Below are positions 1-10,544 of a stretch of 64,000 nucleotides of DNA, in pieces. The notes under the pieces were generated by a model. That model ran no database searches and was not told the origin of the DNA. It saw only the letters and a program-made list of their open reading frames with translations. This DNA is from Calycina herbarum (Eukaryota; Ascomycota; Leotiomycetes; Helotiales; Pezizellaceae). Location: NCBI GenBank assembly GCA_001414485.1, contig LLEY01000006.1, positions 727,323 to 791,322 of the forward strand, given 5' to 3'. The position numbers and the translations under genes were made by a program. Numbering within the stretch: the stretch's first letter is position 1; every line of letters begins with the position of its first letter.

Positions 1-1
1 A

Positions 2-2330
2 CCCGACAACTCAACAATCCCTGGTTCATACCAGACTTGGGAATCCAGACTAATGGTTCAAAAACTCGCCTTCGTTGGAATGGAAGCTCTTCTCATACTG
101 CTAATCATTATAACTATCGGGTTGTTGGTACTGCACCGCAAGTCAGTCACGCCCAGAGACATCGGTTCCATGGCAGGGTTGTCGACAATCTTAGCAGGGA
201 GCTGCGACATAATGAAACTCGTCAACGGAACTGGACATCTTACAACAAAGGAACTTGAAGAGCGTATTTCAAACAGCATGTACCAAACTTCAACGTTCTA
301 TGAAGGAGAAACCCCGGAATTTCGTATCGTTACCTCAATGGCCCCCGAAATGAACGCAACGCAACCCGACTCGGATATACCATCGGAAACAACGGACAAT
401 TGGTGGCGACCATTTGGTTTATCAGTTACCGGGCGTTGTCTTATATTCATCGCTCCAGTATGGCTTATCATTATTCTTCAATCTATGCTTTATCTATCGC
501 AGACAGGCGGCATTAGTGTTGTTCCCAGCGATCAATATTTACACTACTTCTGGACATTCCTACCGGCCATTGTGTTGCAACTTATTGCTATCCTTTTCGA
601 TGTTTTCCATTCTGGTATTCGCGTGCTACAACCATTTTTCACTCTTAGATCTGGTGGAATGCCCGCAAGTGGCAGCATGTAGGTAATGGGGACAAATTTT
701 CCCCACTTTCTTTCTCTTGAATCACTCCTAAACCATTCTTGAATCATTCCTGAACCCCAGTATTTATCCTGTGGCGTATCCCGAGACATTTCTTGATAGG
801 CAAATACTGACTCCCCCATCACCCAGGTTCGACGATTCAAATTCACAGCTCTCTGTGCAGGTACTTTGGTCCTCGGTTTGGCGGAAACACATATCTTTAT
901 TCTCTGCCACAATAGCGGTCTTATGCGCCCCATTTCTGAGTATCGTGGTGAGTGGTTTGTACCAGACAAATAACGTGGACCAAACCTTTCCGGCTCAAGC
1001 TCAAATGAACAGCTGGTTTAACTCGACTTTAGAAGTGGTGGTTTATAGTGAGTCTTCTCTCAAGAAGAGTTCCGTCAATGTGAATCTCGTTCCATCATTG
1101 TTAATGTATGGTAATGCGACATGCCCGCGGTGGACCAACCCCCAATTCGCTTTTGGGCAATTCGAGATCGCAAACTTTACCACATCCGAAACATACAAGA
1201 CCATGAACGATTCCGATCTCCCGCCACTTATATCTGCCTCCGTGCCAGCTGTTCGTGGTGTACTAAACTGCACCACCCACGATGTTCAGTTGACGAAATG
1301 GAACAACTCGATGCAACAATCCTTGACCATTTCGGGCGAGTTCTCGAACAATTGCCTTTTCTCGGACGGAGAAACTTCTTCCAATCAATTCAATTTATCT
1401 ATGGCCTTTGCAGAAGGTGTCAGTGCTAAGTGGATTACACTGCCTGCTGGGTCTAAAGAATGCCCAACTTCTATGGCTGTTTTTGGGGACATCGACGATA
1501 ATCCTACAACTCTCGTATGCAAACCCTACGTTGAACGCTTATTGGTCAATGCCACGTTCACTCTCCCGACGTTTGAGCTATATTCACATGCGGCACCGAA
1601 ACCACAGACCAAGGCAGCACAGATTTTCTCTAACGAGTCGGCCTGGACGATGACAGAATGGACAACTTCAGGGAAAATATGGGGCGACATATTTCAATAC
1701 GCCTTGATACCCGTCAGCATCCAAGACACAGACGATAGGATTGGAGAACTAGATACCTTCTTCCAGGCCCTTCTGCTGAGCAACTACATGACCAAGACCG
1801 AAAAAGGAAACACGACAGAACTAATTAATCGATACCTCGGCCCCTCCAAGACTGACGACCTAATAACGGGCATGGAAAAGCTCTACGCCCTAGTAATGGC
1901 CCAACAGTTCCACTCGCGAAAACGCCTTCCCCTCGCGGCCACCAACAACCTAGGTCTCCCAACCTCGACCCTCCCCGCAAACATAACAACTTTCATTCAA
2001 CAACGCCTCTTCCAAGACCCAACCTCAACCTACATCCTCCTCTCCCTCCTCAGCACAATGTTCATCTGCGGTGCCATAGCAATCCTAACCATGGATACAA
2101 AACCCGTCCTTCCGAAGAATCCATGTTCCATCGGGGCAGTAGCAGGACTACTTTCCGATGCTGATTTCTTGACGCTTATTCCCCCGGGAAGTGAGTGGTG
2201 TAGTGATAGGGAGTTGGTTTTGAGAGCGCCGTTTGATAGTTACATTTTTAGCTTGGGGTGGTGGAGTACACCTGGGGGTGGGAGACGGAGGTTTGGTATT
2301 GATGTTGGGAAGGCGGAGAAATCGGGTTGA
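2..2330 (+). CDS. DUF3433-family membrane protein, C-terminal part (5' end outside window)
   Basis: The frame is open to the left window edge, so only the C-terminal part of the gene is present. Proposed exons are 2-678 and 761-2330. The intron starts with GTAGGT and ends in CCCAG, and it removes the stop at 680-682. The protein has a TM helix (LILLIIITIGLLVL), the block around RDIGSMAGLSTILAGS, a W-R-P-F-G-L segment, two further TM helices (near residues 130-200), and a long extracytosolic stretch rich in N-x-S/T sites. A last TM helix lies near the C-terminus (ILLSLLSTMFICGAIAIL). This order is that of the fungal DUF3433 proteins, which usually carry two such membrane blocks and exceed 1000 residues. 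Their function is unknown. Family call is confident; the exact acceptor is less so. Confidence 0.8.
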
Positions 2331-3108
2331 TGTGCTTTCGTTGGTGTTTTTTTTTTTTTTTTTGGAAAGGAGGGGTATATATGTATATGATATTGTCGTT
2401 TTGTCGTTTTGAACTAGGGTGAAAGAAAGAAAGTATGGGATAGAATAGAAGCTGTAGTATATAAGAGAATCAAGTTCTGTTTTCAGTTAAGAAAAAGACT
2501 AGTCCAGTTTAGCTAAGGGTCGGCCAAGTCACATGACCAGTCAAAAGTTAGGTAGTTCTACTACCAAACTTTTGCGATGTGCAACGAAACTCTGAAATTG
2601 GACGGCGTCACATGTTCAGGATTTCCTCTGGGCATCAAGATCGTTCATGCGGAATAGCTCAGATATTTATCAAAAACAACATTTGATCTGCGAAATCAGT
2701 GACTGGTATCAACCTCCAAACTCTGTTTAATTGACTCGATTATTCTAGACTTTCTTAGGTATTGATATCAAGCAAACATTTTTTAGGCAGGTATCTAGCA
2801 CTCTATGCTTTTAAGAATGGTAGAACTTCATTTGATTGACTGAATTATTCTGGAGATTTAATATTGTCTTGAAAGACGAAATACTTTAATACAGCAGCAT
2901 TGAAACCCAATCATTCGAGTCTATAGTTAGCAAATGCAGCATAGCAGCTCGCGGAGAAAGAAGATAACCGAACAGTTCATGAAAGATAGACTTGAAATTT
3001 AATACTGAATTACTATCAAAAAGCTACGTGTCTTCTACTCAAGCTTCAAACTGTATGCCAACTATGGGTGGGACCAAGGGACCACCCATCCTGAGCGTGA
3101 TATTACAA
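2331..3108. other. Intergenic, no gene seen
   Basis: This stretch has a T-run after the upstream stop and otherwise ordinary AT-leaning sequence. The short plus-strand frame at 2992-3360 is mostly the antisense of the neighbouring minus-strand gene. It is probably the shared 3' region of two convergent genes. Confidence 0.6.
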
Positions 3109-4600
3109 TCATCGACGCCGCTCCAAACAATGCTTCATAATCCGAGCAACCATCCCTCTCATCGGCCGCCAGTTTTCATTTACTGCTTTCAAAGGATCCT
3201 TCCTAGACGAAAGATAGTGCTCCTCCTCCTCATTCCTTCCTTCCCTCAAACAATCTGGCATCCAAAGAACCTCGAGTTCCCTCGGCGTTTCATAAAATCT
3301 AGCCATTTGAAGGCAATTCTCCGCGATTATTTCAATGTGAAGTTGCTTGGTCAACTTTAATGTCTTGAATACTGACGCCCAGCTCAAATGCTTTCTTTCC
3401 TCATAAATCTCAATAAGACAATCACCGACACATCGGAATTTGATTGAAAGAAATTTCAACATCAAGTGTCGGTTGATGAATTCGCAAGCCCCAGCAAGCT
3501 CCGATGTCTTAGTATCTAAGAATCCCTCCTCATATGATAGCGGAAGCACCAGTCCTCGAATAAGTGGAAGGGCTTTAGGATGAAAACGGGCGAACACAGG
3601 CAAGGCATCGAGTTCTTCCACTTCAAGTACAGAGTTTTGCCATACAACTGCGCCAACCTCGCTCGAAAACAAACGGCTCACATGGGAGAGACATCTAACG
3701 AACTCGTCCCCTAGCAATTCTTCGAGAACGCACTCACATGGCCCTTTGTCGTCGGTAGAAGCGAACGGATGTTGAGGACATTTCCATGTTTTCGCTCCTA
3801 TTCTGGCGTTTTTGCGACGGATTTCGAGTTTGTAGCCATAGGGTGGTCTTTGCAGTTTGGCTCTCCTCTTTTCAAATTCCTCAATAGTACTATCCGAGTC
3901 ATAATTTAAATTTGGCAAACTGGTCTCGAGAGGGAAGTCATAAGCTGAATTCGGAGTAGCGAGAAACCCCGATGGACATTCTCCGACTTTGATTGTCCCA
4001 TGCACCATTTTCTTGTATATATCGAGGTAATAATTCGGATCGTTCTCGGGCGCGTCGACGGGGTATCGTGATATGACCGTGCATTCTTCCTCGTTCTCGA
4101 ATTCGGGATCCCATGCCTCTGAATTTAGGACAAATCGAATGCCTTGGGGAATCGACTTTGGCTCCAGTACATCTGTATTGGGCCGCTGAATCGATGAAAG
4201 CAGAATGAGATATATATGGTTTCTGATCTCCAGGGGAAGTCGAAAAAATGGGAAAGGTTCTATATCTTGATTCCTGTCACGTATTAGCTATATGTACTCT
4301 TTCTTCTGCGGAGAGGGGGACGAACTTCTTTTTTAGTCTGGCTGCTCTATAAAATTGATTCCTTGGTCTTTTCCCCTTGTAACCTCCCCCTGTCCTCCAC
4401 TTGAACTGCTCAAAATCTTCAGGTTGTGTAAAGTCGAAGGATCCAAAGCCTTGTGTGTGATCGCATTTTGCCAGGGTATAGGAAGCTGGGAGTGCTTCGC
4501 TTTCGAGTTCTCCGATGGCTGGTGAAACAGACGGAGAGATTGCTGAGTGTTGAGATTGCCCCTCACCAATGCGCGGATAAGTATCCTCGTTTAATTCCAT
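3109..4600 (-). CDS. F-box-like / LPxEIR-type fungal protein, two exons proposed
   Basis: The proposed exons are 4600-4326 and 4273-3109, giving 479 residues. The 52-bp intron has a weak GTTCGT donor but a strong branch point (GCTAAT) 12 bp before its GTGACAG acceptor, and it joins the frames exactly. Removing it restores the motif FFRLPLEIRNHIY, the start of the F-box-like domain common in large families of filamentous ascomycetes. Starting instead at the ATG at 4008 would lose this motif. The N-terminal 90 residues are low-complexity and basic at the end. The C-terminal part is charged and helical, with no catalytic motif visible. Such proteins are often assumed to bind Skp1 or act as scaffolds; nothing here shows a substrate. 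Confidence 0.65.
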
Positions 4601-4841
4601 TGTCCGACCTGGTTGTAACCCTGCTGATAGTAAGAAATACCCGATTATGAATGTGAAGGGAAACCGAGTCGAGAAATAATTACGGAGCGTTGTGAAATGA
4701 AGGTGTGAAGGTGAAACGAAAGGAAGTAGTCCGTCCTGCTTGTCGCATCACTGTTGTTGGGAAGGAGCGACCATGGTATACCTGACGAACCCACACCATG
4801 ACCTTTCATTCCCATCACGCCAGTAAAATCCACACGCCACA

Positions 4842-5537
4842 TTATTGGAGTCTGGTGCGTTTAGCAGGCTGATCCAACGACGAATTATCGTTTGGGTCAA
4901 GTTCATGATCGACCACAGAAGCACTGAGCTTCTTGAGCTTCTTCTTACTCATTTGCTTCATGTCTCCAAATATTTTCTCCAGCGTTTCCCTCTCCATCTT
5001 GTTTTCTTCTACCATCTTTTCCGCGATTTCTTTAGCTTTCACAAATCGCTCCCATAAGTCCTGCGCACTACTGACTGCGTTTTGGTGTTGTTTGATTTCC
5101 TTGTCGAGGGCCTGTTGTTTTTGGATCAAGGCACTGTTGGTTGCCCCATGAGCTCTCTTCTCTTCCGCCAAAGACTTTTCCAGGTATGCAATCCTAAAGT
5201 TTTTGTGTCCGTGAGGATAGGGTTTAGGAACAAGTGGGGGAGCGTTGAAGGTGACCATAGGAGGATTTCCGAGAGAGTATTGTGCGATGAAAAGTGGTTG
5301 TGAAGCGAAGGAGAGGCTTTGTTGACTTGGAGCTGCGATGTTATTTTGGGTGGAAGGGTTAGGAGCCGTTGATATAACAGAGGTGAATGGAGGTAGTGAT
5401 GCCTGTGGCAATTGAGATGGAATGATCAGACTTCGAGCAAGATCATCTGGTATTGTGAAAGCAGGGTTTGAAGATGCGACATTTTCCACAGCCCCCTGGC
5501 GAGCAGCGGTTTCCTGGTGAATGAAGGAACGGTCCAT
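4842..5537 (-). CDS. Coiled-coil protein, short paralogue of the gene at 31.6 kb
   Basis: Single exon, 231 residues from the ATG at 5537. The frame is open to 5648, but 5537 gives an M-D-x-S start matching the paralogue at 33175. The first 130 residues are Ser/Pro/Gln-rich and probably disordered. Residues about 140-220 form a charged helix with the core RAHGATNSALIQKQQALDKE and then a W-x-R-F segment and K-E-I-A-E-K-M. A basic K-K-K-L-K-K patch follows, and the tail ends in K-R-T-R-L-Q. I do not recognise the family. The same helical module with the same spacing occurs in the gene at 31628-33175, and the two also share about 100 bp upstream, so this is a duplication. The lysine patch could be a nuclear signal; that is inference. 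Confidence 0.75.
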   Translation of the reverse strand: MDRSFIHQETAARQGAVENVASSNPAFTIPDDLARSLIIPSQLPQASLPPFTSVISTAPNPSTQNNIAAPSQQSLSFASQPLFIAQYSLGNPPMVTFNAPPLVPKPYPHGHKNFRIAYLEKSLAEEKRAHGATNSALIQKQQALDKEIKQHQNAVSSAQDLWERFVKAKEIAEKMVEENKMERETLEKIFGDMKQMSKKKLKKLSASVVDHELDPNDNSSLDQPAKRTRLQ

Positions 5538-5639
5538 GTTTGTATGTAAATTTGGCTTTTGGTGTTGAGATTGAAGAGGACCTGATTGAGAAAGAGAGGA
5601 AGATGATGAAAGAAGAAAAAGAAGACAGGAAGGAAAAGT

Positions 5640-5725
5640 CGAACGCACAGATATTCATACCACCTACTGGCCTTTATTTAAGCGAGGGTGGCTGGGCAGA
5701 AATTTCTTCTACTTCACCTTCGACT
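5640..5725 (-). promoter_or_regulatory. Conserved 5' flank shared with the paralogue at 33.3 kb
   Basis: The block contains AAGCGAGGGTGGCTGGGCAG, then TTTCTTCTACTTCACCTTC, and a stretch beginning AAAAGTCGAACGCACAG. All three recur with few changes at 33290-33400, in the same place and orientation relative to the paralogous gene. It is probably core promoter and 5' leader retained from the duplication. Confidence 0.5.
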
Positions 5726-6077
5726 TTAGCATTCACTAACGTATGCCAGGCTTCATGTATCTTTTTAGAGGGTTTCTTTCATTCCGACTGTAGTGCCTTT
5801 CGATTCTGGTTAAATTGTGGCTGAAGTTGGTAGTTTGACTACGAGACGTCTCCAGCATCTCCCAAGTTTCCAGCTTCCTATCCCTTCCAGAGCGACCATG
5901 GATGTTTCGGGACACCTTAGGATAATAAAGAGGTTATTTGGCATCGATGTTGGGTCAGTGTTGGATATGCCGTTGGATGACGGAGTTGTTCCGCCATGGC
6001 GAGATTGCATGATCAGAATTATCTTCCAACGAACAAGACGACTGAGGATAAACACCATTTAAACTTACTACCTCATC

Positions 6078-7199
6078 ATGGACTCTCTATATCCATCAAG
6101 ACTTACACGCCAGCCTTTCAACTTTTTTTACACGGCATGGCTCCTCCTCACTTTGGCAATCCGCCTTGTGCTCATCCTCGTTTACTACATACCAACACAC
6201 CTTCGGCAAAACCCAAGATGGACCTACCATCAAGCAGTTGGGTTGGAGATTTTTCTGATATGGTGGAAGTATACCTCTGCTGTCCGCTATCGCACTGCAA
6301 AATCTTCGCTCCCAGGCAGTCTGAAAAAACGATTTGTTGTCATACCACCATCCTCTTCAATTCCAACGATCTATCACGGCATAGCGGATGACCCCGTTGT
6401 TCGACCCGTCACGATCGGGGCTTCTTGGTATCCTAAGTCATATCTCCCAAGTACTCAAAGTCAAGGAACACAACACATCACATTGCATTTCCATGGCGGT
6501 GCTTACGTTCTTGGTGGTTGTCGACCTATGGAGAGTGGGTGGGGTCCCGAAGTTCTTGCACGCCATTATGAAAGGACCAGTCTTACAGGTACAATACCGA
6601 CTTTCGATAGAGAAAGACTCATATTTCCCGGCTGCGCTTCAGGGTGGGCTGACAGCCTGCGCTTATCTTCTGAACGAACTACGAGTTTCTCCAGACAATG
6701 TGGTTCTCTCTAGCGAATCAGCAGGTGCCAATCTTGTCCTAGCGATGATACGATTTCTTATCGAGGAAGGAAAGGGGACTTTACCTCTTCTACGAGCTGG
6801 GTTGCTCTGGAGTCCATGGGTAAACTTGGTTCCTAATCAACTTGTCTTGGATGCTCATACAAGAGCAAAAGCCGATTACATGAAAGGGTCAATTCTGGAG
6901 TGGGGCGCTACCCTATTTACGCCGCCTGGAGGGGATCGGAGGAATCCTTATATTTCTCCTCTCTTGCATCCATTCAAGAGTCCAGTGCCTTCTTTCCGCA
7001 AGAAGTTTTATATGATGATCATGTGGAACTTGCGAAAACTATGAGGGATATTGGCACCAAGGTTGAATTAGTGGAGATCAAGGATGCGCCGCATGATACT
7101 TTTGGCGCGCGGATAATTTTGGGGTTTGCGAAGGAGGCAGACGATGCAGCTGCGCAAGCGACAAAGTTTGTTGAGAATGTGGTATATAATGAAATTTGA
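6078..7199 (+). pseudogene. Alpha/beta-hydrolase (esterase/lipase fold 3), frameshifted
   Basis: The reading begins at 6078 with an N-terminal membrane anchor (LLLTLAIRLVLILVYY). It has the oxyanion-hole motif HFHGGAYVLGG, the block YRLS followed by FPAALQGG, and a nucleophile region SSESAGAN. Near the end come EVLYDDHVELAKTM and an APHD histidine. This order fits the hormone-sensitive-lipase-like (HGG) esterases. The frame changes twice: by one base near 6566-6572 (between LARH and MKGP) and again near 6985-7005, where about ten residues usual before EVLYDDH are also missing. Neither spot has convincing splice signals. The nucleophile elbow has Ser where the family usually has Gly (G-x-S-x-G). 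The most likely reading is a decaying gene. Sequencing indels are the alternative, but the missing residues argue for real loss. Confidence 0.7.
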
Positions 7200-8001
7200 A
7201 CACATGAAACTCCTTCCTTATTTGATGTATACAATTAGAAGTGCCGGGATACGCTGGGGTCCAGGCGCGTGAAAAAAAGGTTTAAAGGAAGTCAGGTGGT
7301 AGTGACATGGGGAATAGTGACAACATCCACGTTGAATTATTGAAGTGATGTAACTTTCTTTTGGGTATGCCTGTCAAAGTATTAGTAGCCTTCTAGTTTC
7401 GAGTCCGTCTCATGGCCGTCTATTGCCGAGCCCCCGGAAGCGCTCTTGGAGGTTAGCGAGAACCATTACCAGAGCTCACGACAGTGGAAACTCAACTGCA
7501 ATTTTTATTTTTAATGCCTGTGCTCTATTCACATTTAACCATGGAGTGAAAATTACCGCTCTTGCTCATTTTTTCGGCTCGCATGCAACACCATGAGAAA
7601 TGGGTATGGAGACTTGTAATGTGACGGAGGCATTCATTTTCTGTTTATTATTTCTTAGACTTTAGTACTCATAATTATGACGGGCTTAAGCTGACGATTA
7701 ATTTGTGTGACGTGGCAAACTACTACTACAACTAACTATTATAAACCGGTAAGCCACCAGACTAAGCTCCCAACCTCCGATAAAGATATCCTCTCTGTAT
7801 TTAACAAAAACTAAAAACCCCAGTTTTTTCCTGAACACAATACCTTTAAATCCGGTCATCGAATCTAAAGTCCATCGCATCTTTCTTTCTCGGCGCTGTC
7901 GCTTCGCTCAAAGTACGTCTCCATCACTTTTCAATCTCATAGAAGCTTTTCGATAATACCTCTCAGTACACTCGTCCGCACCACCAAAACAACCAGCAAT
8001 C
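7200..8001. other. Intergenic, no gene seen
   Basis: No coding frame with recognisable content. The last 100 bp before the next gene are CT/CA-rich, as in fungal 5' leaders. Confidence 0.6.
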
Positions 8002-8448
8002 ATGGCCCTTCCTATCAATCCCACCAATCTCCCGCCAACCACCTTCCAGAACTTCTTCAAACTAATTCACAATTGCATCGACTCCGCCTACTCAACAGCA
8101 ACAAGCTGGTCCCAAATTCCCAGCCATCCTTTCGGAAACCTGCTCCTCGATCGAGCACTCATGATTTTCTCAAATTTTCTCTTGGCCGTCTTCGTCGTCG
8201 TCGCAGTCGGGATGATCATCGTGATTCCATGCGCATTGCTCGTTTTGGGAGTTACATTGGCGTTTAGACATTTGATTGAGGAGAGATTGGGAGATAGTTG
8301 GGATACAAAGGAGTTTTCGGGCACTAGAAATGGGGGTGGAAGAATAGTTGTGTGCGGGAATGAGAGTTTAAGATATTTCTGCTGGCTAAACGGATTTATA
8401 GGAGGCTTCATTTGTTGTTGGGTTTTGTGGTTAAATAATTATGTTTAA
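8002..8448 (+). CDS. Small hypothetical membrane protein
   Basis: Single-exon frame of 148 residues, unrecognised. Residues about 55-88 form one long, very hydrophobic segment (FLLAVFVVVAVGMIIVIPCA onwards), enough for a hairpin of two helices. A charged loop with HLIEERLGD follows, then a C-terminal helix (FIGGFICCWVLWLNN). The hydrophobic layout and the CT-rich leader before the ATG support real coding. The hairpin recalls small lipid-droplet or ER membrane proteins, but no family motif proves this. Confidence 0.6.
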   Translation: MALPINPTNLPPTTFQNFFKLIHNCIDSAYSTATSWSQIPSHPFGNLLLDRALMIFSNFLLAVFVVVAVGMIIVIPCALLVLGVTLAFRHLIEERLGDSWDTKEFSGTRNGGGRIVVCGNESLRYFCWLNGFIGGFICCWVLWLNNYV

Positions 8449-9330
8449 AGACCAAAGATACCACCCACTTACGAATTTTATCAATTATTTTTATCATCAA
8501 ACCGGGATATATATTTTTATCATTGTGGTTATTTACTTCTACTTCTTCCTCAGAAATTTTTAGGCCGTTCCCTAGCTTCTAGAAACTACCCCTACAGAGG
8601 TGCTATTCATTTTTGTGCTATTTGGTTTTCCTGATAATATTCTATTATTTTAAGAACAATTTATTTCTAGTGGACATATTGTCATGGCTTTTTATGTCGG
8701 TGTACGTCGTCGCTGGAGCATTCTAGGGGGTCTCAGAGGCGTCTTAACGATGGTTTAATTCTTGAAACTTAGGTATCTTTGCTTTCCAAATCAAGCAGCT
8801 AGCTAGACTAAGATACTTTCATGTTTTTTTACGTTATCCTTAAACAAAAATTACATTAGGTTATGATATCCAAAATGTTGGAGAGGAAAGGCTCATTATT
8901 TCCAGTACTGGTTATTTCACAAGGCGTGGGCTAAAAGTTCATAGTGTATAGGCCATGAAGTGAATGTGAATTTTCTGAAATTCTGATGGGTGCATCATCT
9001 ATGTCGCAAGAATTATACACTCTCCTAATTTTCCTTTCATAATGGTTCTCACCTTCTGACGTAGGGTTCCATTGTTTTTTTTAAAAAAAGAGTATGACTC
9101 ATTAGAAAGTGATACATTGAATGATTAGGTGGAAGACAACGCCAAGCGAAGGTGTACACCACAACTTCACAGTGAATTATGAATTATGAAATGTAGTTGA
9201 AACGAGAAACACACACACGCCAAGCTACTTTGCACTTATAAATAGAGCTCTTTTGCCAGTATACCAAACATACTCTTCACACCTTCCCAAGATCTGAAAC
9301 TACCTAGAGAAGAAGCCATTTTCACACAAC
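8449..9330. other. Intergenic, no gene seen
   Basis: AT-rich spacer with no coherent reading frame. It ends in a likely leader with a TATAAATA-type box near 9238. Confidence 0.55.
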
Positions 9331-10481
9331 ATGGATTCTGAAATGGGCAAGTATGCGAGTACCTCTAACATTGCACACGTGCTAACTATCTCAATAGTAT
9401 CCTCACATACCGATATCCACGCAAGCCTCCAAAAACTATGCCTCGAAGAAGATAGGATGGATCACGCCACTTCGCCTACATCCCCCTCCGTCCCCTTCCA
9501 CACCACCCTTCTCGGTATACACTACGATGTTCGCTCTCTGATCCTTGAAAGTCTTCTCGCCAACCCTACAAGGGTCAGACCCGAAGCTACGAAATGGTCA
9601 GAGTCAAGCACGTATGAAGATCTTTTGAACGTTTCATCGGTCTGCAAACAATTACACGAAGAGGCTAGGCCCATATTTTTCAAGGTTAATACCTTCTATC
9701 TCTCTCGTGTTGGTCGTGCCAGACATAGGGGACAAGCCTACGAGACCATCCGTAAGTCAGGCACCTTAATATCAATGTTAGCTTTCGTTAACTTCTTAAA
9801 GCACCTGCTCTTTTAGGAATGATCGCTGCTAGCGAAAAAATACTTGGCTTGTCTTCTTCGTGTGAAGCACCTCGGCAACCTTTGCCCGTCAAGGCACTGG
9901 CCAACAATGCAGCGTGGGAGTTCTTCACTCAGAGGGACTGGCAAGAACGTGATCTTTCTCGAAGTTCTTATGATCAATTATCACTCTCCATAAGAGTAGG
10001 TTCTCTGACAATCAAGATGCTCGAACTTCGTCTAGCAGGCTATATGTTCCCACCTAAAATGTTGGAGACTGTTTTCATGATACCGAGTCACTTAAAATTG
10101 TGTAAGCGACACTTGGAGGTTCATCGGAAACGCCACAAGCAGGAAGTGGACGGAGAGTCCTCTGTTCATCGCATTTCGAATCTTGATTTATGCAGTCCCG
10201 AGGAACCATTCGCGGAGGAAACAGGATGCTGTAGTCAGTTCCGTGACTTCAGCGACATCAGCTCGCGTCACGGTGGATGGTCTATTGGATGGGAGATATT
10301 CCAAGTTCAAGAAACTCAGAACATTGAACAGAGAGGAACTGTGGCACCTAAATGCGATTGGTTCAACCTTCACTATTGCCTGGAATTTCACGAGAGGTTT
10401 GACAAGAGCGACAAGCATGAAAAACGAAAGGCATGGCTTTTGAGATTGGGAGGGGGGAACGGTCCACACGAAGTTCTTTGA
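9331..10481 (+). CDS. F-box-like hypothetical protein, two exons
   Basis: Exons are 9331-9751 and 9817-10481 (361 residues). The 65-bp intron has a GTAAGT donor and a CTTTTAG acceptor and restores the frame (Y-E-T-I-R-M-I-A). Residues about 60-135 (LLGIHYDVRSLILESLL, then LLNVSSVCKQLHEEARPIFF) form the F-box-like start seen in large fungal families. The rest is unrecognised. A different frame over 10270-10440, containing LNAIGSTFTIAWNFTRG, looks at least as protein-like as the annotated one. The 3' half may therefore hold an undetected intron (a GTAAGC lies at 10102) or a frameshift. The gene ends about 60 bp before a RIP-degraded AT block. Confidence 0.6.
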
Positions 10482-10544
10482 GGGCGCTGGCATGCTCAGC
10501 TCGCAAACTATGGATTTGACTAATTGTGTTCCTGCTTCATAGAA

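Noticed and set aside
2992..3360. 122-codon plus-strand frame
   Set aside because: Largely antisense to the F-box-like gene and without motifs.
5817..6062. Opposing 81- and 82-codon frames before the esterase
   Set aside because: Equally open on both strands; no domain or leader support.
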